From contig NC_035447.2 in assembly GCF_002127325.2 (NCBI RefSeq), forward strand, positions 28,765,249-28,829,248: a stretch of DNA of 64,000 bases. Reading direction: 5' to 3'. The stretch's first letter is position 1. Each line of letters starts with the position of its first letter. Positions 10,618 through 22,717 of this stretch are shown here, piece after piece. The translations under genes were made by a program, and so were the position numbers. The notes beneath the pieces were generated by a model, which saw only the letters and a program-made list of their open reading frames with translations, had not been told where the DNA came from and did not search any database. This DNA is from Helianthus annuus (lineage: Eukaryota; Streptophyta; Magnoliopsida; Asterales; Asteraceae).

Positions 10618-13600
10618 ACAGTAAGGGTTACACTACCACATTCTTTGAATATGCTAGGATAGTACCAACCCTTGCGTCACCTGAACCGGTGTTAATCTTC
10701 CGTTACATCTGGGGATTAATTGGAGAAATTAGACATGTAGTCAAGGCAGCTAGACCTCAAACCATAGAAGAAGCTGTAGAACTAGCCAATACCTTGACAG
10801 ATGAACTAATTCGTACTAGAGAAGAAGACCAGAAGAAAAACCTAGCACAAAGGCTTACTCAAGCTTTCCGTTCTGGGAATTTCAACCGTAAGAATATGGG
10901 TTCTACATCCGCACCTTATTGCAAGTATTGCAAAAGGAAGCATTCTGGAAAATGCTCCATCTATTGCAATTTCTGCAAAATATCAGGTCACAAGGAAGAA
11001 GACTGCAGGAAGAAAGCCAATAGCAGGGTATGCTTCAACTGTGGGGAACAAGGCCACATCAAGACCAACTGTCCGAAATTGGCCCCAGCTGCAAACAACA
11101 AGAACACTAAAAATGCTAGAGCATTTGTTTTGACTGCAGATAAAGCCAAGATGATTCCAGACGTGATAGCTGGTACGTTTTTAGTTAATGATGTATTTGC
11201 TAAAGTATTATTTGACTCTGGTGCGAACCAAAGTTTTATTAATACTTCGTTTTGCAAAATTCTAAATCAGTCATTAACTAAACTACCACAAGATTGTCTA
11301 GTAGAGACAACTAATGGAGAAACCATTAGGATTTCTGAAATCTTGCAGGGAGCAAGAATAGAAATTTCAAACCAAAAGTTTAGGGCAAATCTTTACCCAA
11401 TGAATCTGGCAGGATTTGATGTCGTCTTAGGAATGGATTGGTTAATAGCTAATAAAGCCAGTATTTTATGTGATCAAAAGTCAATTCAAGTAAAATCACC
11501 AAAAGGTAAAATGATCACAATCAAAGGAAATAAGTTATCTAGATCCACAAAATTCATCTCTGTAATGAAAACTGCAAGTGATATAAGAAAAGGTTCTATA
11601 GTGTATTTGATTTCTATAATCACTAACACTAAAGGAAAATAACTAAAAGACATTCCAGTAGTATCTCAGTTTTCAGATGTCTTTCCAGAAGAATTACCAG
11701 GACTACCTCAAGATAGAGAAGTTGAATTCAGGATTCACCTGCTACCAGGAACAGCACCAATTGCCAAAGCACCTTACCGGTTGGCACCTGCTGAAATGCA
11801 GGAACTGAAGAAACAATTAGATGAATTGTTAGAAAAAGCATTCATACAGCCAAGCTCATTACCTTGGGGAGCGCCAATACTATTTGTTAAAAAGAAGGAT
11901 GGATCAATGCGTATGTGCATTGACTACCGTGAATTAAACAAGGTTACGATTAAGAATCGGTATCCATTACCGAGAATCGATGATCTGTTTGATCAACTGC
12001 AAGGAGCTCGATTTTTCTCTAAAATTGATTTAAGATCAGGATATCATCAATTAAAGGTACAGGAAGAGGACATTCCTAAAATCGCATTTAGAACAAGGTA
12101 TGGTCATTATGAATTTACTGTCATGCCATTTGGTATAACCAATGCCCCAGCCACATTTATGGACATGATGAACCGAATATGTAAGCCATATTTGGATAAA
12201 TTCATAATTGTCTTCATAGATGATATTCTAATTTACTCTAAGAGCAAAGAGGAGCATGCAAAGCACTTGCACTTACTTTTAAGTCTATTAAGAAAGGAAA
12301 AGCTTTACGCTAAGTTTTCAAAGTGCGAGTTTTGGTTAGATCAGGTACAATTTCTTGGACATTTAGTTAACCATGAAGGAATCCATGTGGATCCAACAAA
12401 GATCGAGGCGATTACCAAATGGAAAACCCCTGAGTCGCCAACCGAGGTTAGAAGTTTCTTAGGATTGGCCGGTTATTATAGAAGATTTATTCGAGATTTC
12501 TCTAGAATAGCCATTCCTTTAACTAAGTTAACCTGTAAATCCATTAAGTTTGAATGGGGACCAAAACAAGAAGAAGCCTTTAGAATCCTTAAGCAAAAAT
12601 TGACCCATGCACCCATACTAACGTTACCAGAAGGAACTGAAGACTTTGTAGTCTTTTGCGATGCTTCTAAGTTAGGTTATGGATGTGTATTGATGCAACG
12701 TCAAAAAGTTATAGCTTATGCATCCAGACAACTTAAGAATCATGAAGAAAATTATTCAACCCATGATCTAGAACTAGGAGCCATAATTTTTGCTCTTAAG
12801 ATTTGGAGACATTAACTTTATGGTGGTAAGTTTACCATATACACTGATCATAAGAGCTTAAGATATGTTTTCGGGCAAAAAGAGTTAAATATGAGACAAA
12901 GACGCTGGATGGAAATGCTTAGTGATTATGATTGTGATATCCAGTATCATGCAGGAAAAACAAATGTAGTGGCAGATGCTTTAAGTCGAAAGTATCATGA
13001 AAAGCCAAAAAGGGTACGTTCTCTTAAATTAAATCTACAAGTAGATTTAAACGATCAGATTAGAAAAACACAAGAGTCAGTAATCAAGGACGATACTGAA
13101 AAATTAAAAGGTATGATTAAAGAATTAAAACAAGGAACAGATGGAATTTGGAGATTTCATGAAAAGAGAATGTGGATACCTAAATTAGGAAACCTACGTC
13201 ACCGTATATTAGAAGAAGCCCATAAGTCTAAATACACAATGCATCCAGGAAGTGATAAAATGTTTTGAGGATTTAAGGAAAAATTTATGGTGGATAGGAA
13301 TGAAAAAGGACATAGCAGTCTACGTTTCTAAATGTTTAACTTGTTCACAAGTAAAAGCTGAACACCTGAAACCCTCAGGTTTGTTACAGCAATTAGAAAT
13401 GCCAGTTTGGAAATGGGAATTAGTAACAATGGATTTTGTTACCAAATTACCCAAAACAAGAAAAGGTAATGATACAATCTGGGTGATTGTAGATAGGCTA
13501 ACCAAGTCAGCTCATTTCTTACCGATGAAGGAAACTTTTAGCATGGAACAATTAGCCAAATTATGTGTAAATGAAATTGTTTCATTACATGGAATACCTT

Positions 13601-14104
13601 TATCAATTGTTTCTGATAGGGATAGCCGTTTTACCTCTCATTTTTGGTCAAGTTTCCAAAAAGCAATGGGAACCAAGTTGAATCTGAGCACATCTTACCA
13701 TCCTCAAACGGACGGGCAAAGTGAAAGGACAATTCAGACCATGGAAGACATGCTTAGAGCTTGTGTGATTAATTTCGGAGGTAATTGGGACGATCACTTA
13801 CCCTTAATAGAATTTTCTTACAATAACAGTTATCACACAAGTATTAATGTTGCACCATTCGAAGCACTTTATGGACGAAAGTGCAGAACCCCAGTATGTT
13901 GGGCAGAAATTGGGGAAAAGCAACTATCTGGACCTGAGATAGTGCATGAAACAACCGATAAGATCATTCAAGTCAAGGAACGACTGAAAGCGGCATGTGA
14001 TCGGCAGAAGAGCTACGCTGATAACAGTAGATCTCGAGGACGAGCTCTAAAACAGGGAGCTTGAATCAGAAATGCAAAAGAAATATCCACACTTGTTCCA
14101 GTAG
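10618..14104 (+). pseudogene. gag-pol of chromovirus no. 2 (truncated and deleted)
   Basis: It contains the gag second half, Cys/His clusters ending CFNCGEQGHIKTNC (about 11024-11072), protease (LFDSGANQSF, about 11210), and reverse transcriptase with intact [10 protein letters not shown] (about 12216). RNase H and integrase follow ([32 protein letters not shown]). Breaks: an in-frame TAA at 11639-11641 between protease and reverse transcriptase, TAA at 12813-12815 in RNase H, and a frameshift near 13250. A deletion after RQKSYAD (about 14020) removed the integrase C-terminus and most of the chromodomain. Only the last residues ([14 protein letters not shown]) remain before TAG at 14102-14104. 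A 33-bp duplicated segment fills the deletion junction. Confidence 0.88.
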
Positions 14105-14131
14105 ATCTCGAGGACGAGCTCTAAAACAGGG
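14025..14131 (+). repeat. Perfect 33-bp direct repeat at a deletion junction
   Basis: CAGTAGATCTCGAGGACGAG and the 13 bases after it occur at 14025-14057 and again at 14099-14131, 74 bp apart. The second copy is in its natural place, across the pol stop and into the 3' untranslated part. The first copy sits inside the integrase reading frame at the deletion edge, so it looks like filler copied from downstream during repair. Confidence 0.85.
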
Positions 14132-14140
14132 TGGGGAGGA

Positions 14141-15548
14141 TATAACAATCCTCGGTAAAACCAACACCCTCATAATAATTCCGATACCCTAATATATCTT
14201 AAAATGTCCCAATATGTACTATATTACGTCCCGTATGTGAAAACCGAGCCCAAAATAGATCATAACATACAAAATAAATTAAGAACAAGTTTATTCAAGT
14301 TGAGGCGGGCCGCGTAGGACCTCACCTCAACTTTACGCGGGCAGTATCAAGGCTCATAGCTGAATTCAGTGAAACTTAAGTTCAGACGGGCCGCGTAAGA
14401 CCCTGTTTAAGTGTACGCGGGCCGCGAGAGACCTACAACGCGGCAGAACCCGGTGCTGACACGTGTCCCCTGCGTGTTGAACCTAGGTGGTGACCCGGAC
14501 CAGCTACGGCCTAAACCTCCTACGACGCGGGCCGCGAGAAAGTCCAGTATCAGCACTATAAATAGAAGGCATCAACTTCCGTTTTTCGTTGTGCACAATT
14601 CAATCTCAAATCACAATTTCTGTAGGAAAGTTATAATACTCGGGTATTATACCCCTAATTAGTGAAGTTTTGCTCCGTTGTAAGTATTATAACCCCTGGA
14701 TACATATTAGATACGCTGCCCGATTGATCTAGGGTTCCGTAACGGCTGTCGTGGTTCTGCCCGACGTAGTCATTGGAATGCCGTCTCGGGGAGGGTATTA
14801 CTAATGTTAAAATGGGTTATTATACTAACACGTGTGCTTTTGTGTAAATTATAGATTGTCACCAGGAAACCATACGAAAAACCTAAAACAGCAATGTGAG
14901 TTGATCCGCTTTTTGTTAATAGTTTTTACAAAACCTTAACTATTTTACAATGCAATTTAGCAGTGATTGAGTCTTTGTAATTCTACAATTACTGCCGGTA
15001 TGTTGGGGTTTTGTATACAAAATGTGAGTAACATTACCATTGGACGAAGAGTTAGCCAATGTGTAATATGACCCTCTAGTCAGACTTGACACTACTGGAT
15101 GAGTAATTGGGTAGATATAAACATTGTAATCGCCCTCAATACTATTAAGTGAAATTAAATGTTCTTGATTAAACTGGGATTCACTCACCAGTATTTCCCA
15201 CTGACAAAATGTTTTTAAAATGCATTTCAGGTAACAAAATGTGAAAGCCAATTAGAAGCCAGCTGGACAGCAGTGAAGGCTTGGAAAAGTGGCTATAAAA
15301 GTTACCTAAATAAAGAAGGCGTTTTAATTAAATAAAAATGGGATTTATTCCTATAGACTTATTGTAATAAGAAACTTGGGTTTTACCCCATTGTTTAATA
15401 TTATAAAAAGGTGGTTTTTACTCTGATAAACATTTCCTAACTACGGTCCTGATGAAAAATTCCGCTGCCAAATTAGACAAAACGAGATACCACCGAAACT
15501 GGCTCGCGGCCGCCCGTTCCCGGGAATCAGGGATCGGGGGCTGTGACA
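14141..15548 (+). repeat. 3' LTR of chromovirus no. 2
   Basis: It begins TATAACAATCCTCGG right after a polypurine tract (GGGTGGGGAGGA), so the expected TG terminus appears mutated to TA, and it ends GGGGGCTGTGACA. Length is about 1,408 bp. A TATA box TATAAATAG lies at 14557-14565. Upstream, CpG-rich patches such as ACGCGGGCCGCGAGA recur between about 14305 and 14540. ORF-like stretches inside it look non-coding. Confidence 0.7.
14557..14565 (+). promoter_or_regulatory. TATA box of chromovirus no. 2 LTR
   Basis: TATAAATAG about 20 bp after a GC-rich patch, at a position typical for the U3/R transition of a 1.4-kb LTR. Confidence 0.55.
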
Positions 15549-15931
15549 ATCTTGATATGTAATAATACCACACAATAATACGCAACACAACGCTTAATCT
15601 GACTCGCAAAACGAACCAAAGACGGAAAAGTTGCAAAACGGATTGGACTGTCAGGATGACCAGCCGACCGGATGACCACCCGACTGGATGACCATCCGAT
15701 CGGAGGGCTATTCGACCGAACAGCCATCCGATCCATCTAATGCACTGCCTTACTTCTCCTCTGACACTATAAATAGGACCTGTCACATCATTCTTCACTG
15801 ATGTGACAGAGCCCTCCAATCTAGGCGCACGCACTACACTATTCTTCCATTCTAGGCCGATTCTTGTAAGTTTTCTCTTAGATTCTTGTACAACCTTGAC
15901 CATTACACAATTCCTCATCTAAATCTTGGTC
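15549..15931 (+). other. LTR- or promoter-like sequence split by the copia insertion (left part)
   Basis: It contains repeated variants of GACCATCCGATCGGA (about 15655-15735) and then TATAAATAG at 15768-15776, followed by about 155 bp up to the copia target site. The same motif reappears beyond the copia element at about 38610-38815, so both flanks probably belong to one older element, likely a gypsy LTR. No coding region is seen. Confidence 0.45.
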
Positions 15932-15936
15932 GAATC
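15932..15936. other. Target-site duplication GAATC (left copy)
   Basis: GAATC immediately precedes the 5' LTR and is repeated at 38283-38287 after the 3' LTR. A 5-bp duplication is standard for copia integration and fixes both ends of the 22.3-kb nested block. Confidence 0.9.
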
Positions 15937-16721
15937 TGTTAGGAAACTTTATTTGTAAGTATTGAAGAAAATCACAATCAACTGGATCTATGAAGAGATA
16001 ACAGTCCTGAAGATCACAGCAAGAAGAAGAAGATCAGATAGGAAAACTGAAATGCACAACATCTACTTCAAAGAATCACAAGTTGATCAAGAGCTGATTT
16101 GGATTATCAGAGAATGTCATTTCTGATGGATCTGATGATATTTCTAATGAAATATCATCAGTTTCTGACGATTCTGATCATCAGATTTTCTGATGATTTG
16201 TTCACCAGAATTTCTGATGAAGTGGTTTATCAGAAATTCTGATAAATACCCCACTTGTTTAAAACTCAGCTCTATCCTGCCACAATAACCAAAGCAACTT
16301 GACGTTATTGAATATCATGATTACAAAGGCAACTTGAACGTTGGATTCAATGAATATGTCAAATTGCTACTTTTTGCAGGACTTATTGCATGAATAAACT
16401 ATTGTTTATTCATGTACCCAGCCTTCTATAAATATAAGGCTCAACCAGCAGAAGACAATTGAGTTTGAAGCTTAGCATTCATATACACTACACAAACTCC
16501 ATTGCCCTCTCACCCACAGAATTCAAGATTCATTTGTATTAGATAATAATCTTACAATCACCTTGTAAACTATTTTGTTTCAAAGTGATATAAACTTGAT
16601 AATTCTGTAGGTCTTGTTTCTGAAAGTCTGATTTCCATTTCCGCACATCTTTTTCACATCTACTGAAATCACTTGCCATATTACGTGAAAAGAAGTTGCT
16701 TAGGCCATACTGGGTCCAACA
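15937..16721 (+). repeat. 5' LTR of the copia element
   Basis: 785 bp, TGTTAGGAAACTTTATTTG to TGGGTCCAACA, followed directly by the primer-binding site. TATA box TATAAATA at 16427-16434. A cluster of TCTGATGA/TCATCAGA words lies at about 16115-16245, upstream of the TATA box. Confidence 0.93.
16427..16434 (+). promoter_or_regulatory. TATA box in copia 5' LTR
   Basis: CTATAAATATAAGG within the LTR; the 3' LTR has CTATAAATAGAAGG at the matching position (37988-37996). Confidence 0.6.
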
Positions 16722-16722
16722 A

Positions 16723-16735
16723 TTGGTATCAGAGT
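16723..16735 (+). other. Primer-binding site of the copia element
   Basis: TTGGTATCAGAGT begins two bases after the LTR. It matches the usual plant copia primer site complementary to initiator methionine tRNA (TGGTATCAGAGC), with a final mismatch. Confidence 0.8.
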
Positions 16736-16859
16736 AGATTGAATAAACTATTTTCAGACGATCAATCGCTCATCTTCTTTTCTCTAAATACGGCCAGCTT
16801 TCAATCCTGGAATAATGCTTTTAATATTGGTTCTATGTCTTAACATCCGACTCTGGTCA

Positions 16860-18283
16860 GAGAGGAATACCCCCAATGGAAAATCAGGATGGTCAATTTC
16901 CTAAATGGTCATGACCGAGCTCTGTTTCAATCCATTGAAAGGGGTCCACAAGCAACTGACCAAACACCAGGAATCCCTGCCCCCGTGCTCTTAAAAGTGA
17001 AATAAACTGGAGCGCGGAAGACAAGGATCTGGTAGCTGGGGATGAAAGGGCAAAGTCACTCTTAATAATGGCCATCCCCAATGACATATTTTCACAAGTT
17101 GATGCATGTGCATCAGCTAAGAAAATATGGGATCAGTTGGAAAATCTTTGTGAAGGAGGAGAAAGGATGAGAAGAAACAAGAGAATAAATAATGTTTCCT
17201 CATATGAGAGGTTTAAAAGTTTACCAAATGAAAGATTAAATGATACATATTAAAGATTTACAAAACTTTTAAACGAGCTAAAGAAATTTGGAATAACAAA
17301 GTCAAATGATGAAAGAAACATAAATTTTCTTGATGCTTTACCTAGAGAATGGAGAAGTCTAACCATGACTTTGTCCTCAACCTTAGAACTAGGAAACATG
17401 AGTCTTCATGACTTATACAGCATCTTGATCCCCAGAGAGGAAGAAATATTTGAAGAAACCATTCAAAGAGGGGGATCTTTAGTCCTTATCTCAAACTCAC
17501 AAAGACCAACACCTACCAATGATCCACAACCTTCAAATAGCCAAAGTTTTGAAATTTCTGATACTTCATCAGATTTTTCAGCTTTTGCTGAAGCAATAGC
17601 ACTGCTCACCAAAACATTTGAGCATAGGTTGAGGGGAAGAGGCCAGAGATACCAGAGAATTGACAAAGGGAGGATGGATGGAAGATCTAAGGAAGAAGTT
17701 AGATCTAAGGGTAAAGGGAAGGCTAAGGTTGCGTGTTACAAGTGCAAGCAAAGATGTCACTATGCACCAGAATGCAAGACCAAGAAGCTGAAAGATGTTG
17801 CTTATTATGAGAAGAAGCTAGAAGAAGCTAAGAAGCAGCAGCAGCAAGTCAGCTTAACTGCAGGGACAGATACATGGCTATCTGATGACTCTTCTGAAGA
17901 AGAAGAAGAAATGGCAAATTTCTGCCTCATGGCACTTTCTGATGACATACCAGAAACTTCAGGACAACAGATAAATTTAGACAATCTTGATCTTGAACAC
18001 AAGCTAAATGAGCTTGTGTCAGATTTTCTAAATCTGCAAGTTAAACATCAATCAGATAGTAAAAAAATCTGATGAGTTGCAAAGGACCATGAACAAAATC
18101 ATTCTTGAAAACCAACTATTGATAGAAGAAAGTTTAGATCAAAGAGCTAAAATTGAGTTCTATGAAAATGAAAGAAAAGATCTTCACAAAAAGATCAATG
18201 ATAAAGAAATTAATGTAAAAGGTTTTCAACAAGCCAAAGAATTTATAAACTTCATTGAGTCCACACCAAAGAACAAAGGATAG
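16860..18283 (+). pseudogene. copia gag (inactivated)
   Basis: The first part (16860-17060) is broken by stops and frameshifts. From 17068 a copia gag domain is readable (SAKKIWDQLENLCEGGERM, then LPREWRSLTMTLSS), with a TAA at 17251-17253 in the same frame. A zinc knuckle, CYKCKQRCHYAPEC (about 17733-17775), has the CX2CX4HX4C spacing. After it come a lysine-rich stretch, an acidic stretch and coiled-coil-like sequence (18077-18283). The product would package the element RNA. Several breaks make it non-functional. Confidence 0.82.
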
Positions 18284-18753
18284 GGTTTAGGATATGTAAA
18301 AACAAAAGAAAGTAAACCCACTGTCTTTGTAAAAGTAACTCAACAGATCTCTGATAAATTTTCATCAGAATCTGATTCTGAAACTTGCAAGTCAACCTTT
18401 CTGAATACTCTTTTGATAAACCCAACTTTGAACCAAAAAGAAGTGAATGCAAACAAGAGTCTGTAAAAACTCCAGAAGCAGTTCACTTATTTCTTCAAAA
18501 TTATCCCATCATTCCATCACAAGAAAGAATATCAGAAAATTCTGATAAATCTTGTATGTGTGTTGACATACTGAAGCCTGTTCAACACCATCTCAAAAAA
18601 AAAGGAAAAATCTGTTTATGGCTCAGCATATAACAGAATTTCTGATGAAAAGACAACAAGAGAAAATAATTTGTTTAAAATCTCATCAGAAAGAGTACCC
18701 AAGCAAGCCTGGGTACCAAAAACCCTCTAATCATTCCATTTCAGGACCATCAT

Positions 18754-21700
18754 GTGCAGCAGATCTGGTACTGCGATTCAGGAAGCTCCAAGCACATGAC
18801 TGTGGATAGGAGCTTACTCAGCAACTTTGTTCCAAAGCTGGGTAGATTGGTAAATTTTGGAAATGGAGTGAAAGGGAGGATCATGGGATACGGATGTATA
18901 AGGTATGGATGTCTGACTATAGAGAAAGTAGCCTATGTTGAAGGCTTAAAGTATAATTTGCTAAGTTGTGGTCAATTCTGTGACAAAGGTTTTCAGGTAA
19001 CCTTTTTACCAGAAAAATGTTTGCTGATAGGTATGGATGATAACAAAATCTATTTAAGTGGAAAAAGAATAAGATAATCAATATACTATTTTGATTTCAA
19101 AGAAGAAAATGAACATCCAAAATTATGTTTATTTTCAAAAATCAACAAAGGAAGTAGTTGGTTGTGGCATAAAAGGTTGGCCCACTTAAATTTCAAAAAC
19201 CTAAGCAAACTAGCAAGCAAGGGTCTGGTAAAAGGATTACCTTTTATATCCTCTAAGAAGGATAAAATTTGTGATGCTTGTGAGATGGGAAAATCCAAAA
19301 GAAGCTCAAACAAATCAATTTCTGAGTCTTCTAATACACAAAATTTGGAACTTTTACACATGGATTTGTGTGGACCAATAAGTACAGAAAGTTTTTCTGG
19401 GAAGAATATATACTAGTAATAGTTGATGATTTTTCCAAATATTTGGGTCGAATTCTTAAGGAAGAAAAGTGAAACACCTGATCTGATCATTAACTTTATC
19501 AAGAAAAATGAAAATCTGTTAAAACTAACAGTCAGAAGGATCAGATCTGACAATGGGACAGAGTTTAAAAATTCAAAAATTGAGAGCTTTCTTGTAAGTA
19601 AAGGAATCTCTCATGATTTTTCTGCTCCCAGAACACCTCAACATAATGGGGTTGTTGAAAGAAAGAATAGAACCTTAGTAGAAGTTGTCAGAACAATGCT
19701 TGCTTATGCTAAAATGCCCACTCACTTTTGGGCAGAAGCAATAGCAAATGCATGTTTTACTCAAAACAGAACACTAATCAACAAAAGGCTAAACAAAACA
19801 CCTTACAACATTATAAATGGAAGGATTCCAAGTGTAAAATTTTTACATACATTTGGTTGTAGATGTTTTGTTTTTAATGATTTTGAAAGCCTTGAAAATT
19901 TTGATAGAAAAGCAGAAAAAGGTATTTTTCTTGGTTATTCTTTGTCCTCAAAAGCTTATAGAATATTTATTCTTAACACAAGGACAATCAGAGAAAGTTT
20001 GTATGTTTCATTTGATAACTCATCAGAAACAGAGGTTTCTGATGAATACATGAAAGAAATAAATTTTTCTGACAAACAAGAAAATTATGAAGATCTCTTT
20101 GAAATGATAACTGAAGATTTCTTAGAACATGATAAATCTCTCACATACAAATCAACAGATATTTCATGTACTAACCCTGCAGAACAAGTAAGTAGTACAT
20201 CAGAAAATCAAAGTTCTGGTGCACTACACACAACTGAGGCAACTGTTCAGGGGGAAACTTCAGATCCATCAGAACCAACAACTTTTCACAACAAGTTAAA
20301 AGATGGATCAAAGGACATGTTCATTCTGACATCATTGGCAATCCAGAAGATGGTGTGAGAACAAGATCTACAACTGCACATGAGTGTGCATTTGCTGGGT
20401 TCTTAAGCAAAATAGAACCCAAATCTGTCAAAGAAGCTCTGAACGACTCAGACTGGATTCAAGCTATGCAAGAAGAGCTTGATCAGTTCGAAAAGAGCAA
20501 GGTATGGGATCTGGTACCCAAGCCAAATGAAAAATCTGTCATAGGCTCAAAATGGGTATTCAGGAATAAATCTGATAAGAATGGCATAATCACCAGGAAC
20601 AAAGCAAGGTTAGTGGTCAAAGGTTATTGTCAACAAGAAGGTATTGATTATGATGAAACTTTTGCACCAGTAGCCAGATTAGAAGCTGTAAGAATTTTTC
20701 TTGCTTATGCTGCATCCAAGGATTTCAAAGTTTATCAAATGGATGTAAAATCAGCTTTCCTGAATGGTAAAATTGAGGAAGAAGTTTATGTGCAGCAACC
20801 AGAAGGCTTTGTTGATCCAAAATTTCAAAATCATGTTTACAGATTAAACGAAGACTTGTATGGGTTGAAGCAAGCTCCTAGAGCCTGGTATGAAACACTA
20901 TCAAACTTCTTACTCAATTCTGGGTTTACTAAAGGAACTATTGACATCACACTTTTCTTCAAAACACACAAAGGTCATACTTTGTTGGTCCAGATATATG
21001 TTGATGACAATATATTTTGATCAACAAATGAAAAATTTTGTAAAAAGTTTTAAAAGTTGATGACCAGCCACTTTGAAATGAGTATGATGGGTGAGTTAAC
21101 TTTTTTTAGGGTTACAAGTTAAAGAAAGAATTGATGGAATATTTTTGAGTCAATCAAAATATGTGAAAACAATTCTACAAAAATACTCACTTGAAAACTG
21201 CTCTGTTTCAAAAACTCCCATGGCAACAGGGAACAAATTAGATTCTGATAAAGATGGAATAAGTGTAGATATTAAAACCTATAGGGGGATGATAGGATCA
21301 TTGCTATATTTAACTGCAATCAGACCAGATATTATGTTTGCAACATGCTTTCCGGCCAGATATCAATGTGATCCTAAAGGATCCCACTTAGAAGCTGTAA
21401 AAAGGGTTTTCAAATATCTAAAAGGCACATCAGAACTTGGTCTCTGGTATCCAAAGAATACAAACCCTGAATTAATTGCATACACAGATGCAGATTATGC
21501 AGGGTGCAAGATTGACAGAAAAAGCACATCTGCTGCTTGTTAGATTTTGGGAGAAAAATTGGTATGTTGGGCAAGCAAGAAGCAAAACTGTGTTGCCACA
21601 TCAACAGCAGAATCAGAATATGTAGCAGCAGCAAGTTGCTGTTCACAAGTGCTGTGGATGCAAACTCAACTGAAAGACTATGGACTAAATCTGACAAAAA

Positions 21701-22089
21701 TACCAATCCTATGTGATTCAAATAGTGCAATTGCAATAACAGAAAATCCAGTTCATCACTCAAGAACCAAACACATAGATGTCAGATATCACTTCATAAA
21801 AGATCATGTGGAGAAAGGTAACATAGAAATGTATTTTGTTCCAACTGAAAACCAAATTGTTGATATCTTTACAAAGCCCCTTGATGAAAAGAGACACATT
21901 TTTTCTATCAGCAAACTTAGCATGGTTAATATAAAAGATGAATTTTTTTCAGAAAACAAAAAGACACAAGTTGAAAACCAAATTGATGATCATCTAAATT
22001 CTGATAATCAAAGATTAATTAAACAGGGTTTTGATAAAGAAATCCATCAATCTGATGGAACATCAGAAGGTCTGATAAATCATCAATGA
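18754..22089 (+). pseudogene. copia pol: protease, integrase, reverse transcriptase, RNase H (inactivated)
   Basis: Protease with WYCDSGSSKHMT (about 18760). GAG-pre-integrase (LWHKRLAHLNFKNL, 19160). Integrase with HMDLCGP (19358), SDNGTEF (about 19549) and VVERKNR (about 19650). Reverse transcriptase 20355-21020 with [19 protein letters not shown] and a YVDD box intact. RNase H with YTDADYAG (21481), TAESEY and DSNSAIA. Breaks: frameshifts near 19402, 19441 and 20340, TGA at 21018-21020 just after the YVDD segment, further damage at 21050-21125, and TAG at 21541-21543. The order integrase before reverse transcriptase is diagnostic for copia. Confidence 0.9.
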
Positions 22090-22717
22090 AAATGATGATT
22101 TATCAGAAAATCTGAAGAAGTATCAGAAAATCTGATGAAATCGTCAGAAATTCTGATACAACATCAGAAACTTTGTTTAAACATCAAAATGATCACCTAT
22201 CATCAAAAATCTCTCCATCCTCATGCATATCCCATATGTATAAATTCATAATTGTGCATAGTCTATTTTTGTATTTTTTGTTTGTTTTTAATTAAAAAAA
22301 ACAAAAAGGGGGAAAAGTAACATGCATTAAGATAAAATTCAATACAGCAGAGAAAAATCAACCATCGCAAGAATTTTTTTGCAGAAAATTGAATTATTCT
22401 TACACTACCAATGCATCAACGTCATTTTTCCATAAGAAGTTTAAGAGACACGTAGGCACTAAAATGATTAGGAGCTATGAAAGTAGCCGCCTAGCTATTA
22501 AATGCTTACTCAGACATGGGGCTTAGTAGACTGTCATATTCACTGCAACAGATATCGTCTTAATTGAAGAGATGAAAATAAAAACCTTTTGCTGTTAATA
22601 TCATTTATGAGGAACTATCACTTTCATCTATAAATATTAACAACCTGAAAAGGGCTTTTTTTTTCACACCAAAATCATCTCTTCAAAAGCCCTTCATCAG
22701 AAATTTCTTATTTTAGA
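22090..22717 (+). other. Spacer between copia pol and extra ORF 1
   Basis: No gene. It is dense in TCAGAAA/TCTGATGA words (22080-22160) and has a polypurine run AAAAAGGGGGAAAAG at about 22304. It also holds the TATAAATA box of extra ORF 1 at 22629-22636. Confidence 0.6.
22629..22636 (+). promoter_or_regulatory. Putative TATA box for copia extra ORF 1
   Basis: TATAAATA 89 bp upstream of the ATG at 22718. This is the spacing expected for a plant core promoter with a short leader. Function is inferred from position and sequence only. Confidence 0.45.

Larger units (their letters stand above)
10618..15548 (+). mobile_element. Ty3/gypsy chromovirus no. 2, 5'-truncated in window, decayed
   Basis: The gag starts mid-domain directly at the LTR edge 10617/10618. 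Protease, reverse transcriptase, RNase H and part of integrase follow, then a 3' LTR (14141-15548). The protein resembles that of chromovirus no. 1 but is clearly diverged. The missing 5' part would lie left of chromovirus no. 1 if that element is nested in this gag. Otherwise it was lost by rearrangement. Confidence 0.75.

Noticed and set aside
15418..15918. Minus-strand frame of 166 codons
   Set aside because: It crosses the end of chromovirus no. 2's LTR and unrelated flanking sequence, so it cannot be one gene.
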